From assembly GCA_035938395.1 (NCBI GenBank), contig DASZGY010000138.1, forward strand, positions 1-46,370: a stretch of DNA of 46,370 nt, given 5' to 3'. Made by a program: the position numbers and the translations under genes. This document shows, in pieces, positions 34,408-41,082 of this stretch; within the stretch, counting starts at the first letter, position 1, and the number at the start of each line of letters is the position of its first letter. A model generated the notes under the pieces. It did no database searches. It was given only the letters and a program-made list of their open reading frames with translations, and was not told the DNA's origin. Source of the stretch: JALZAA01 sp035938395. GTDB taxonomy: Bacteria > Actinomycetota > Acidimicrobiia > IMCC26256 > JACDBD01.

Positions 34408-35309
34408 TGCTCCCGAGCGACACCGAGTCCGACTGGGCCGCGGTCGTCATCAACTACGAAGCCGGTCAGGCGCTGGGCGAGTGCGTCCGGTCGCTCCTCG
34501 ACGACACGAGCGCAGGCCGCCCACCCGACGTCGTGGTCGTCGACAACGGATCGTCGGACGGCTCGGCGGCGGCGGTCTCGCGATCGTTCCCGGCGGTGAC
34601 CGTGCTGCACCCGGGTGCGAACCTCGGCTACGCACGCGCCGCCAACCTCGGGATCGCCGCCACCCACGCGCCGGTCGTCGCCGTGTGCAACCCCGATCTC
34701 GAAGTCGAGAAGGGCGCCGCCGGCGCGTTGGTGCGGCGCCTGGCGACGGAGCCGGATCTCGGCGCGGTCGGTCCGTTGATCCGGAACACGGACGGGACCA
34801 TCTACCCCTCGGCGCGCTCCGACCCGCGGGTGCGGGACGCCGTGGGCCACGGGCTGCTCGGGTTCGTGTGGCGGACCAACCCGTTTACGCGCCGATACCG
34901 CCAGCTCGACGCGGACCCGACCCGCGCTCGTGACGTCGACTGGGTCTCGGGTGCCGCGGTCTGGCTGCGGCGTGACGCCCTCGACACCGTCGGCGGTTGG
35001 GACGAGCGGTACTTCATGTACGTCGAGGACGTCGACCTCTGCTGGCAGCTCCGTCAAGGGAACTGGCGGGTCGGGTACGAGCCCGGCGGCGTCGTCACGC
35101 ACGTGCAGGGCGCGACGACCGCGAAGCATCCGTACCGCATGATCACCGAGCACCATCGGTCGCTCTACCGCTTCGCGTCGAAGCGCTGGCGCGGCGCGCG
35201 ACGGCTCGCGCTCCCGCTCGCGGCGGCGTTCCTCGCGGTGCGGGCCGCGCTCGCCATGGCCGACCACGGCTTGCGGCGGCGACCAAGGCCGCCACAGGTG
35301 ACCGGGTAA
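34407..35309 (+). CDS. GT2 glycosyltransferase, WbbL/rhamnosyltransferase-like
   Basis: A 300-residue GT-A enzyme: AVVINYEAGQALGECVRSLL, VVDNGSSDGS, CNPDLEV as the DxD region, and the late signature DWVSGAAVWLRRDALDTVGGWDERYFMYVEDVDLCWQL. These fit WbbL-like transferases that add rhamnose to lipid-linked GlcNAc in mycobacterial cell-wall linker synthesis. The position beside a nucleotidyltransferase and near fbiA/fbiB matches Rv3265c. The sugar used here is not proven; no rml genes are in the window. GTG 34407 overlaps the previous TAG. Confidence 0.85.
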   Translation: MLPSDTESDWAAVVINYEAGQALGECVRSLLDDTSAGRPPDVVVVDNGSSDGSAAAVSRSFPAVTVLHPGANLGYARAANLGIAATHAPVVAVCNPDLEVEKGAAGALVRRLATEPDLGAVGPLIRNTDGTIYPSARSDPRVRDAVGHGLLGFVWRTNPFTRRYRQLDADPTRARDVDWVSGAAVWLRRDALDTVGGWDERYFMYVEDVDLCWQLRQGNWRVGYEPGGVVTHVQGATTAKHPYRMITEHHRSLYRFASKRWRGARRLALPLAAAFLAVRAALAMADHGLRRRPRPPQVTG

Positions 35310-35312
35310 TCT
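35307..35312 (+). promoter_or_regulatory. Probable internal -10 box (TAATCT)
   Basis: TAATCT overlaps the stop codon of the upstream GT2 gene and lies nine bases before ATG 35322, which has no ribosome-binding site. Confidence 0.4.
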
Positions 35313-35321
35313 CGGCCTCTC

Positions 35322-36095
35322 ATGCCGAAGTCCCGCAACCGATACGCCCGGGCGCAGGCGCGGGCTCGTTACCGTAAGCCCAAGCGCCGCGGGGGGTCGT
35401 TCGGCTGGAACATGGGCATCGCGCTCGTCGCCGTCATCGGCATCGCGCTGCTCGTCTGGACGGTCGCCGGACGGCGGGACCAAGCGAGTGCCGCACCTCG
35501 CGCCGGCGATCCGACGACGGGGCAAGCTGGCGACCACTGGCACGCGTCCCTCGACGTGAACTCCTGCGGCGTGTGGCTCCCGCCGGCGCCGCAGTTCGAG
35601 ACCGAAGCCGGGAACCCTCAGATCCGGGTCGGCATCCACTCGCACGCCGACGGCCTGATCCACATCCACCCGTTCAACTCGTCCGAGAGCGGGAGCCACG
35701 CAACCCTCGGGCGCTTCTTGACCTACGGGGGCTGGTCGGCGGGCTCGGACTCGCTCGACCTGTGGGCCGGCGCCGACGGCAAGTCGGTGAAGGTGAAGAA
35801 CGGCGACGAGTGCACGCAGGCCGACGGCACGAAGAAGAAGGGCACCGTCACCTGGTACGTGAACGGGAAGAAGCAGTCGGGGAACCCCGCCGACTACCAA
35901 CCCAAGGACAAGGACCAGATCTCCCTCCTCTTCGACCCCGCCGGGACCACCCTCGCGTCCCTGTCGGCAGATCCCGCCGTGGGTCCGCCGCCCAACGCGA
36001 AGCAGCTCCCGCAGCCGAGCGACGAGACTCCGTTCACGACGACGCCCTCCGCACCCTCGGCACCACCGTCACCTTCGGCACCACCCTCCTCGTGA
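35322..36095 (+). CDS. Membrane-anchored His-rich extracellular protein of unknown function
   Basis: A 257-residue protein. A very basic N-terminus (KSRNRYARAQARARYRKPKRR) precedes one membrane helix (MGIALVAVIGIALLVWTVAG), so the rest should face outward. That part has GDHWHASLDVNSCGVWLPP, then GIHSHADGLIHIHPFNS and ATLGRFLTYGGW, giving seven histidines in paired H-x-H patterns and two cysteines (NSCG, DECT). It ends in a Pro/Ser-rich tail. The histidine clusters suggest metal binding. I recognise no family with known function. It sits in the envelope locus between a GT2 gene and a nucleotidyltransferase and overlaps the latter by 4 nt. Confidence 0.75.
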   Translation: MPKSRNRYARAQARARYRKPKRRGGSFGWNMGIALVAVIGIALLVWTVAGRRDQASAAPRAGDPTTGQAGDHWHASLDVNSCGVWLPPAPQFETEAGNPQIRVGIHSHADGLIHIHPFNSSESGSHATLGRFLTYGGWSAGSDSLDLWAGADGKSVKVKNGDECTQADGTKKKGTVTWYVNGKKQSGNPADYQPKDKDQISLLFDPAGTTLASLSADPAVGPPPNAKQLPQPSDETPFTTTPSAPSAPPSPSAPPSS

Positions 36096-37195
36096 GAGCA
36101 ATCGTCCTCGTGGGCGGCGAGGGCACCCGGCTCCGCCCGCTCACCTACACGACCCCGAAGCCGCTCCTGCCGATCGCCAACCAGGCGTTCCTCGAGCGAC
36201 AGCTGACGTGGCTCGACCGTCACGGCATCGAAGAGGTCGTGCTCTCGCTCGGGTACCTGCCCGACGCGTTCGCGGCGTGGTTCCCGGACAACCGTTTCGG
36301 CGACCTCACGCTTCGGTACGCGGTGGAGGACGAGCCGCTCGGCACCGCGGGCGGGATCCGCTACGCCGCCGACGTCGCCGGCATCGACGAGCGATTCGTC
36401 GTGTGCAACGGCGACGTGCTCACGACGATCGACCTCACCGACATGGTGGCATTCCACGACGCGCACGGTGCCGAGGCGACGATCCACCTCTGTCGCGTCG
36501 ACGACCCGTCGGCGTTCGGCGTCGTGCCGACACGCTCGGACGGCGAAGTAATGGCGTTCGTCGAGAAGCCACCGCCGGGCCGCGTGCCCAGCCACTGGAT
36601 CAACGCGGGCACGTACGTCCTCGAGCCCTCGGTGCTCAACCGCATCCCGCCGCGCTTGACCGTCTCGGTCGAACGCGAGACGTTTCCCCGGATGCTCGAC
36701 CGGCGCGGTCGCCTGTTCGCGTTGCAGAGCGACGCCTACTGGATCGACATCGGGACGCCGGCGAAGTACCTCGAAGCGCACGCCGACGTGCTGGCGGGCT
36801 CGCTCGGCGCGCCGCCCGCGCCCGGCGCGATCGAGACGACGCCCGGCGTGTGGACGCAGGGAAGCGTTTCGATCGCGGCCGACGCGCGCGTCGAGCCCCC
36901 GGTCCTGCTCGGGCCCGACGTCACCATCGCTTCGGGTGCGCACGTGAGCCAGGCCGTGCTCGGCGCAGGAAGCTCGGTCGACAAGGGTGGGAGAGTCGTC
37001 GGGTCGGTCATGCTGGAGCGGGCGTGCGTCGGGAACGACGCTTCAGCCCTCGACGCGGTGATCGGACCGGAGGCGATGCTCGAGGAGGGTGCCGTCGCCG
37101 CCGACGGAACGATCATCGGGGCCTCGGCGGTGATCGCGGCGGGATCGAGGCTGTCCGGCGCCCGCGTTCCGGTCCAGGTCCCGACGACCCGGTGA
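36092..37195 (+). CDS. Sugar-1-phosphate nucleotidyltransferase (ManC/ManB-like NDP-sugar pyrophosphorylase)
   Basis: A 367-residue protein. The N-terminal GT-A nucleotidyltransferase domain opens VRAIVLVGGEGTRLRPLTYTTPKPLLPIAN, with LGTAGGIRYAAD, NGDVL and FVEKP. A C-terminal left-handed beta-helix part follows (VLLGPDVTIASGAHVSQAVLG). GDP-mannose pyrophosphorylases of the Rv3264c type have this layout; UTP- or dTTP-glucose enzymes are possible. It should supply a nucleotide sugar for the locus. GTG 36092 overlaps the previous gene's stop. Confidence 0.87.
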   Translation: MRAIVLVGGEGTRLRPLTYTTPKPLLPIANQAFLERQLTWLDRHGIEEVVLSLGYLPDAFAAWFPDNRFGDLTLRYAVEDEPLGTAGGIRYAADVAGIDERFVVCNGDVLTTIDLTDMVAFHDAHGAEATIHLCRVDDPSAFGVVPTRSDGEVMAFVEKPPPGRVPSHWINAGTYVLEPSVLNRIPPRLTVSVERETFPRMLDRRGRLFALQSDAYWIDIGTPAKYLEAHADVLAGSLGAPPAPGAIETTPGVWTQGSVSIAADARVEPPVLLGPDVTIASGAHVSQAVLGAGSSVDKGGRVVGSVMLERACVGNDASALDAVIGPEAMLEEGAVAADGTIIGASAVIAAGSRLSGARVPVQVPTTR

Positions 37196-38148
37196 GAGCG
37201 CTCGTCACCGGCGGTGCCGGCTTCGTCGGGTCCACGCTCGTGGACCGCCTGCTCGCCGAGGGCTGGGACGTCGACGCCGTGGACGACCTCTCGACCGGCA
37301 CGCTCGCGAATCTGACCGACGCACGGGCGGCTCGCAATCACCGCTTCACGTTCCATCGCCTCGACATCCGCCGCCCGGACGTCAGCGACCTCATCATCCG
37401 ACGCAAGCCCGACACGATCTTCCACCTCGCGGCGCAAGCCTCCGTGCGCGAGTCGGTGGCGCGACCGACCCTCGATGCCGAGATCAACATCCAGGGCTCG
37501 CTCAACGTCTTCGAGGGCGCGGTGGAGGCCGGCACCGGCAAGATCGTGTTCGCCGGCTCCGGGGGGACGCTCTACGGCGTGCCCGACGAGGTGCCGGTCG
37601 GCGAGGACCACCGCCAGGCCCCCGTGTCGCCGTACGGCGTGTCGAAGAAGGCGGTCGGCGACTACCTCCACTACTACCGGTCGGCGCACGGCATCGAGTA
37701 CACGGTGCTCGCCCTTGCGAACGTGTACGGCCCGCGCCAGGACCCGCACGGCGAGGCGGGTGTCATCGCGATCTTCTCCGGGCAGCTGCTCGAGCCGATG
37801 CGCCCGACGATCTTCGGAGACGGCGAGCAGACGCGCGACTTCGTCTACGTCGACGACGTCGTCGACGCCTTCGTGCGCGCCGCCGACCGCGGCGACGGTC
37901 TCATCCTGAACATCGGCACCGGCGTCGAGACCGCCGTCCAGGACCTGTTCAGCACGATGGCGCGGCTGGTCGCCTTCGACGAACCGGCCCGTTACGCGAT
38001 GGCGCGTCCCGGCGAGCTGCAGCGCTCGGCGCTCGATCCAACGCGCGCCGCCAACCACCTCGGTTGGAAGGCGTGGACGAACCTCGAAGACGGGTTGCGA
38101 CGCACGATCGAATGGTTCCGGGCCGTCCCCGTCGGATCGCGCCGGTAG
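37192..38148 (+). CDS. NAD-dependent nucleotide-sugar epimerase/dehydratase (GalE-like)
   Basis: A 318-residue extended SDR. TGGAGFVGSTLVDRLL binds NAD, AGSGGTLYG holds the catalytic Ser/Thr, and Y148/K152 (SPYGVSKKAVGDYL) complete the site, followed by ANVYGPRQDPHGEAGVI. The sequence around the active site is close to UDP-glucose 4-epimerases. GDP-mannose dehydratase usually has extra length, so a UDP-hexose epimerase is favoured. GTG 37192 overlaps the stop of the nucleotidyltransferase. It is the last gene of the plus-strand envelope locus. Confidence 0.87.
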   Translation: MRALVTGGAGFVGSTLVDRLLAEGWDVDAVDDLSTGTLANLTDARAARNHRFTFHRLDIRRPDVSDLIIRRKPDTIFHLAAQASVRESVARPTLDAEINIQGSLNVFEGAVEAGTGKIVFAGSGGTLYGVPDEVPVGEDHRQAPVSPYGVSKKAVGDYLHYYRSAHGIEYTVLALANVYGPRQDPHGEAGVIAIFSGQLLEPMRPTIFGDGEQTRDFVYVDDVVDAFVRAADRGDGLILNIGTGVETAVQDLFSTMARLVAFDEPARYAMARPGELQRSALDPTRAANHLGWKAWTNLEDGLRRTIEWFRAVPVGSRR

Positions 38149-38159
38149 CGCGCCGGCGC
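38139..38159. terminator. Short GC-rich hairpin between convergent genes
   Basis: GCGCCGG and CCGGCGC form a 7-bp stem around TAGCGCG, which includes the epimerase stop codon. It precedes the convergent nitroreductase stop at 38162. No T-run is present. Confidence 0.4.
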
Positions 38160-38161
38160 AA

Positions 38162-38773
38162 TCAGCCGAAGGCTCGGAGGTCGTCGAGGGGGACGGCGGG
38201 GCGTGGCGGGGCCCTGTACGCAGGATCGCGCCGGCCCACGAGGACGAGCGCGTGTGGCAACCAATCCTCGGGGAGTGACAACGCGTCTCGTGCCTCCGCC
38301 GGGCAGAAGATCGGCGCCGCGACCCAGCACGACGCGAGGTCGGCGGCGGTTGCCGCCAGCATGAGGTTCTCCACCGCGGCGCCGAGCGACAAGAGCGCCA
38401 TGCCCCACTCGGCGAGCTGACGCGGCTCGTCCGGATAGCGATCGAGGCCCTCCCACGTGAGGCAGCCCAGCACGAGGGCGGGCGCGCCGGTCAGCTTGGC
38501 GTGCGACGCGGCGACGAGCTCCTCTACCCGTGCCGGTGGCACGCCGTCGCCGTCGAGATCGCGTCGCCACCGGTCGCCCATGCCGCGCGCGAGCGCCTCC
38601 TTGCCGCCCGCCTCGTCGACGACGACCCAGCGCCACGGGCGCGAATGGTGTGGGGCCGGCGACAGGCACGCGGCCTCGACGAGGCGGTCGAGGTCGGCGC
38701 GGGGGACGGGATCGGGAAGGAAGGCCCGGATCGACCGCCGTGCCTCGATGAACGCGGGAACACCCCCCGCCAT
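38162..38773 (-). CDS. Nitroreductase-family FMN protein (FbiB C-terminal-domain equivalent)
   Basis: A 203-residue nitroreductase fold. FIEARRSIRAFLPDPVPRADLDRLVEAACLSPAPHH is the FMN-binding N-terminus. LGAAVENLMLAATAADLASCWVAAP and the LVLVGRRDP strand follow. In mycobacteria this domain is fused to CofE in FbiB and is needed for F420 maturation, where it reduces dehydro-F420-0 with FMNH2. Here it is a separate gene whose ATG overlaps the cofE stop by one base. The same function is inferred from the order fbiA-cofE-nitroreductase. Confidence 0.85.
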   Translation of the reverse strand: MAGGVPAFIEARRSIRAFLPDPVPRADLDRLVEAACLSPAPHHSRPWRWVVVDEAGGKEALARGMGDRWRRDLDGDGVPPARVEELVAASHAKLTGAPALVLGCLTWEGLDRYPDEPRQLAEWGMALLSLGAAVENLMLAATAADLASCWVAAPIFCPAEARDALSLPEDWLPHALVLVGRRDPAYRAPPRPAVPLDDLRAFG

Positions 38774-39483
38774 CAGCGGAACAGGTCCTCCGCCGGCGGG
38801 CGGACGAGCTCGCGGGCCGACCCCTCGCGGAACCACCCCGCGTCGAGGCCGCGGACGACCGCCGCCGGGACCTGCGCCGCTTTGCCCTTGACGAGCTCGG
38901 CGGCGCCGGCGATCTCGTCGGCGAGCGCGATCTCGGTGACCTGGAGCTCCCGGCCGTGGGCGTCGGACTGGCCGCGCAGGTCGACCACGGCGGCGAGCCC
39001 AGCCACGCCGATGGCGACGTCGGTGAGCCCGATGCGCCACGCCCGCCCGAACGTGTCGGACACGATCACGGCCACGTCGATGCCGGCGTGCGCCCGGATC
39101 CCGTCCCGGATGCGCCGGGCCGACCGGTCGGGGTCGAGGGGGAGCAGGGCGGCCTGGCCGTCGGGGATGTTCGACAGGTCGATGCCGGCGTTGGCGCACA
39201 CGAACCCGTGGCGCGTTTCGCTGATGATCAGCTCGTCCCGGCGCCGCAGCACGCGAGCCGACTCGGACTCGATCAGCGCCCGGCGCGCTCCGGGATCGGA
39301 GGGGTCGAGCGGCACGACCCGCCCTTCCGCCTTCGACACGACCTTCTGGGTGACGACGACGCAGTCGTTCGGTGCGAACGGCGTGTCGCGTTCCTGCGCC
39401 GCCGCGACCAACAGCTCGGCGAGCACGTCGCCCGCTCGGACCTCGGGCACGCCCTCGATCGGGAAGACCGTCAGCGCTGGCAT
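38773..39483 (-). CDS. cofE: Coenzyme F420-0:L-glutamate ligase (CofE; FbiB N-terminal domain)
   Basis: A 236-residue enzyme that adds glutamates to F420-0. TVFPIEGVPEVRAGD, DCVVVTQKVVSKAEGRVV, ETRHGFVCANAGIDLSN and VIVSDTFGRAWRIGLTDVAIG are all standard CofE sequence. ATG 39483 directly follows the fbiA TGA (TGAATG). It ends without the nitroreductase extension that mycobacterial FbiB carries; that domain is the next gene. Confidence 0.93.
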   Translation of the reverse strand: MPALTVFPIEGVPEVRAGDVLAELLVAAAQERDTPFAPNDCVVVTQKVVSKAEGRVVPLDPSDPGARRALIESESARVLRRRDELIISETRHGFVCANAGIDLSNIPDGQAALLPLDPDRSARRIRDGIRAHAGIDVAVIVSDTFGRAWRIGLTDVAIGVAGLAAVVDLRGQSDAHGRELQVTEIALADEIAGAAELVKGKAAQVPAAVVRGLDAGWFREGSARELVRPPAEDLFR

Positions 39484-40422
39484 TCAGGCGACGGCGTCGA
39501 GCGTGTTGCGCGCCAGAGCGGCGGCGACGCGCGCGTCGCGCATGAGGGTGTCGGTGACCACGGCATGGACCCCGAGCGCCTCGACCTCGGGAGCCCGGGC
39601 CGTGTCGCCTCTGTCGATGACCAGCGCCGAGCAGAAGTCGCGATACGCACGCGCGACGCCGACGCACGACACCTCCATGCCGAGCGGTCCCATGAGCCGG
39701 TCGGCGGGGCCCTTGACGGGCGCGCCGGCGATGATCGGGCTGACGCCCACGACGTGGTCGCGCCGCCGTCGCAGCGCGTCACGAACGCCCGGGACGGCGA
39801 GGATCGGCCCGATCGAGATCACGGGGTTGCTCGGGCAGACGACGATCGTGTCGGCCTGGTCCAGCGCCTCGAGCACGCCGGGGCCGGCGGCGGCGCGATC
39901 GGCGCCGTCGAACCGAACCGCGGCGACCGGCGGCTCGGCCCGCTCGCGCACGAACCACTCCTGCATGTGGAGCTCCGCCGACGATCCGTCGCCGGTCCGT
40001 ACGTCGATGCGGGTCGAGACGCGGTCGTCGCTCATCGGGAGGAGGCGCGATCGCACGTCCCAGGCGTCGGCGATCTCGGCCGCGATGGTCGAGAGCGGAG
40101 CGCCGGCCCGGACGCGGTCGGTGCGGAACAAGTGCGTGGCGAGGTCGCGATCTCCGAGCCGGAACCAGGTCGGCAGGGAGTAGCGCTCGAGCGCGTCGAT
40201 CGCCGCGAACGTCTCGCCGGCGAGGCCCCACCCGGTGTCGGGATTCTCGGCGCCGGCCAGCGTGTACGTCACGGTGTCGAGGTCCGGGCACACGAGCAAG
40301 CCGTGGAACCAGTCGTCGTCACCCGTGTTCACGACCACCGTGATCTCTTCGGGTGGGACGACCTGCACCAGCCCCCGAAGGAACCGGGCGGCTCCCACGC
40401 CACCTGCGAGCGCCGCCAGCAC
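39484..40422 (-). CDS. fbiA: 2-phospho-L-lactate/phosphoenolpyruvate transferase of F420 synthesis (CofD)
   Basis: A 312-residue CofD family enzyme that joins the FO chromophore to the phospholactyl- or PEP-guanosine donor. The N-terminus LAALAGGVGAARFLRGL, NTGDDDWFHGLLVCPDLDTVTYTLAG and VCPSNPVISIGPILAVPG are diagnostic. GTG 40422 lies seven bases after a TACATT box with no ribosome-binding site. It heads the three-gene F420 operon. Confidence 0.94.
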   Translation of the reverse strand: MLAALAGGVGAARFLRGLVQVVPPEEITVVVNTGDDDWFHGLLVCPDLDTVTYTLAGAENPDTGWGLAGETFAAIDALERYSLPTWFRLGDRDLATHLFRTDRVRAGAPLSTIAAEIADAWDVRSRLLPMSDDRVSTRIDVRTGDGSSAELHMQEWFVRERAEPPVAAVRFDGADRAAAGPGVLEALDQADTIVVCPSNPVISIGPILAVPGVRDALRRRRDHVVGVSPIIAGAPVKGPADRLMGPLGMEVSCVGVARAYRDFCSALVIDRGDTARAPEVEALGVHAVVTDTLMRDARVAAALARNTLDAVA

Positions 40423-40429
40423 GCTTGCG

Positions 40430-40435
40430 AATGTA
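40430..40435 (-). promoter_or_regulatory. -10 box (TACATT) of the leaderless fbiA operon
   Basis: On the minus strand TACATT is followed by seven bases and then GTG 40422. It lies just past the terminator hairpin of the upstream gene, so the F420 operon has its own promoter. Confidence 0.55.
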
Positions 40436-40449
40436 GTGGTCCCGACGCG

Positions 40450-40481
40450 CGAAACGGTCCCCCGGGCGGGGGACCGTTTCG
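40450..40481 (-). terminator. Strong 14-bp hairpin terminator
   Basis: CGAAACGGTCCCCC and its exact complement flank a 4-base GGGC loop. It lies 22 bp downstream of the minus-strand gene ending at 40504 and before the fbiA promoter. There is no U-run, as is common in high-GC actinobacteria. Confidence 0.7.
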
Positions 40482-40503
40482 ACGGGGGGACTGTGCGTGC
40501 CGG

Positions 40504-40884
40504 TCAGGCGGCGCGGTTGACGAGCTCCTTGGCCCGGGTGACGCCGGCTTCGGCGGCCTGCTTCACCTGGGCGGGAACCGACTGGAGCTGCTCGACGATC
40601 GGCTGGACGCGCTGGCCCAGGTCGCCCACGAGCGGCTCGACCCGGCCGGTGACGTCGCCGCGGGCCGCGCCCGCCTTGACCCGGACGTCGTTGGCGAGGG
40701 CCTCGAGCTTGACCCGGCCGTCCTGGGCGCGGGTGGCGAAGTAGCTGCTGGTCTCCTTCGCCTGCTCGGTCACCTTCTTCTGCACCTCACGCCGGCGGAC
40801 CTGCCCCTGCTGGAACGCGGTGACGCCGACGCCGACGGTGATGTACGCGGCGTCCTTGAGTGTCTTGCCAGGGTCGAAGTCCAT
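40504..40884 (-). CDS. Small amphipathic-helix (apolipoprotein/HBHA-like) protein
   Basis: A 126-residue protein, almost all charged helix: QGQVRRREVQKKVTEQAKETSS, then VRVKAGAARGDVTGRVEPLVGDLGQRV, ending VKQAAEAGVTRAKELVNRAA. A short apolar stretch (AAYITVGVGVTAF) lies near the N-terminus. The pattern resembles apolipoprotein-like, phasin-like or heparin-binding-hemagglutinin-like helices that coat lipid surfaces; no enzyme motif is visible. ATG 40884 has AAGGAG upstream. A TTGCAA-N17-TATTGT promoter and a CRP-type dyad lie further upstream, and a strong terminator follows, so it is a single-gene unit. Confidence 0.75.
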   Translation of the reverse strand: MDFDPGKTLKDAAYITVGVGVTAFQQGQVRRREVQKKVTEQAKETSSYFATRAQDGRVKLEALANDVRVKAGAARGDVTGRVEPLVGDLGQRVQPIVEQLQSVPAQVKQAAEAGVTRAKELVNRAA

Positions 40885-40998
40885 CGTGCTGACTCTCCTT
40901 CGTTGGCCATCGGTGGCCTCGGGGGTGTTCGTCGATGCCGCGGGTGTCGGTGTCCCGGGGGGATGCCCGAGGCACCGCCGCCGACCTCGACGCTTGCC

Positions 40999-41027
40999 AC
41001 AATAACGCAAATGATAAACAGTTGCAA
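40999..41027 (-). promoter_or_regulatory. SigA-type promoter (TTGCAA-N17-TATTGT) of the amphipathic-helix gene
   Basis: On the minus strand TTGCAA (41027-41022) and TATTGT (41004-40999) are separated by 17 bp. The region is an AT-rich island in very GC-rich surroundings. It would give a leader of about 105 nt with a good ribosome-binding site. Confidence 0.55.
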
Positions 41028-41030
41028 GCA

Positions 41031-41050
41031 CTCGTGACCAGGGTCACGAG
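41031..41050. promoter_or_regulatory. CRP-type dyad (CTCGTGACC-AG-GGTCACGAG)
   Basis: Nine-base arms are perfect around a 2-base centre. The core GTGA-N6-TCAC has the same spacing as the palindrome at 627-644. Its centre (41040.5) lies about 42 bp before ATG 41083, which fits class II CRP activation if the plus-strand mRNA is leaderless. It also lies just upstream of the minus-strand -35 box. Confidence 0.6.
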
Positions 41051-41065
41051 CGCAGGGGCCAGTTG

Positions 41066-41071
41066 TATGCT
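41066..41071 (+). promoter_or_regulatory. Probable -10 box (TATGCT) of the GT2 fusion gene
   Basis: TATGCT lies 11 bases before ATG 41083. The CRP-type dyad covers the place where a -35 box would be, as at activator-dependent promoters. Confidence 0.45.
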
Positions 41072-41082
41072 CCGCCGCAGTC

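Noticed and set aside
38956..41037. Plus-strand open frame of 693 codons across the F420 genes
   Set aside because: It runs antisense to fbiA, cofE and the 40504-40884 gene, including their terminator hairpin; composition is shadow-like.
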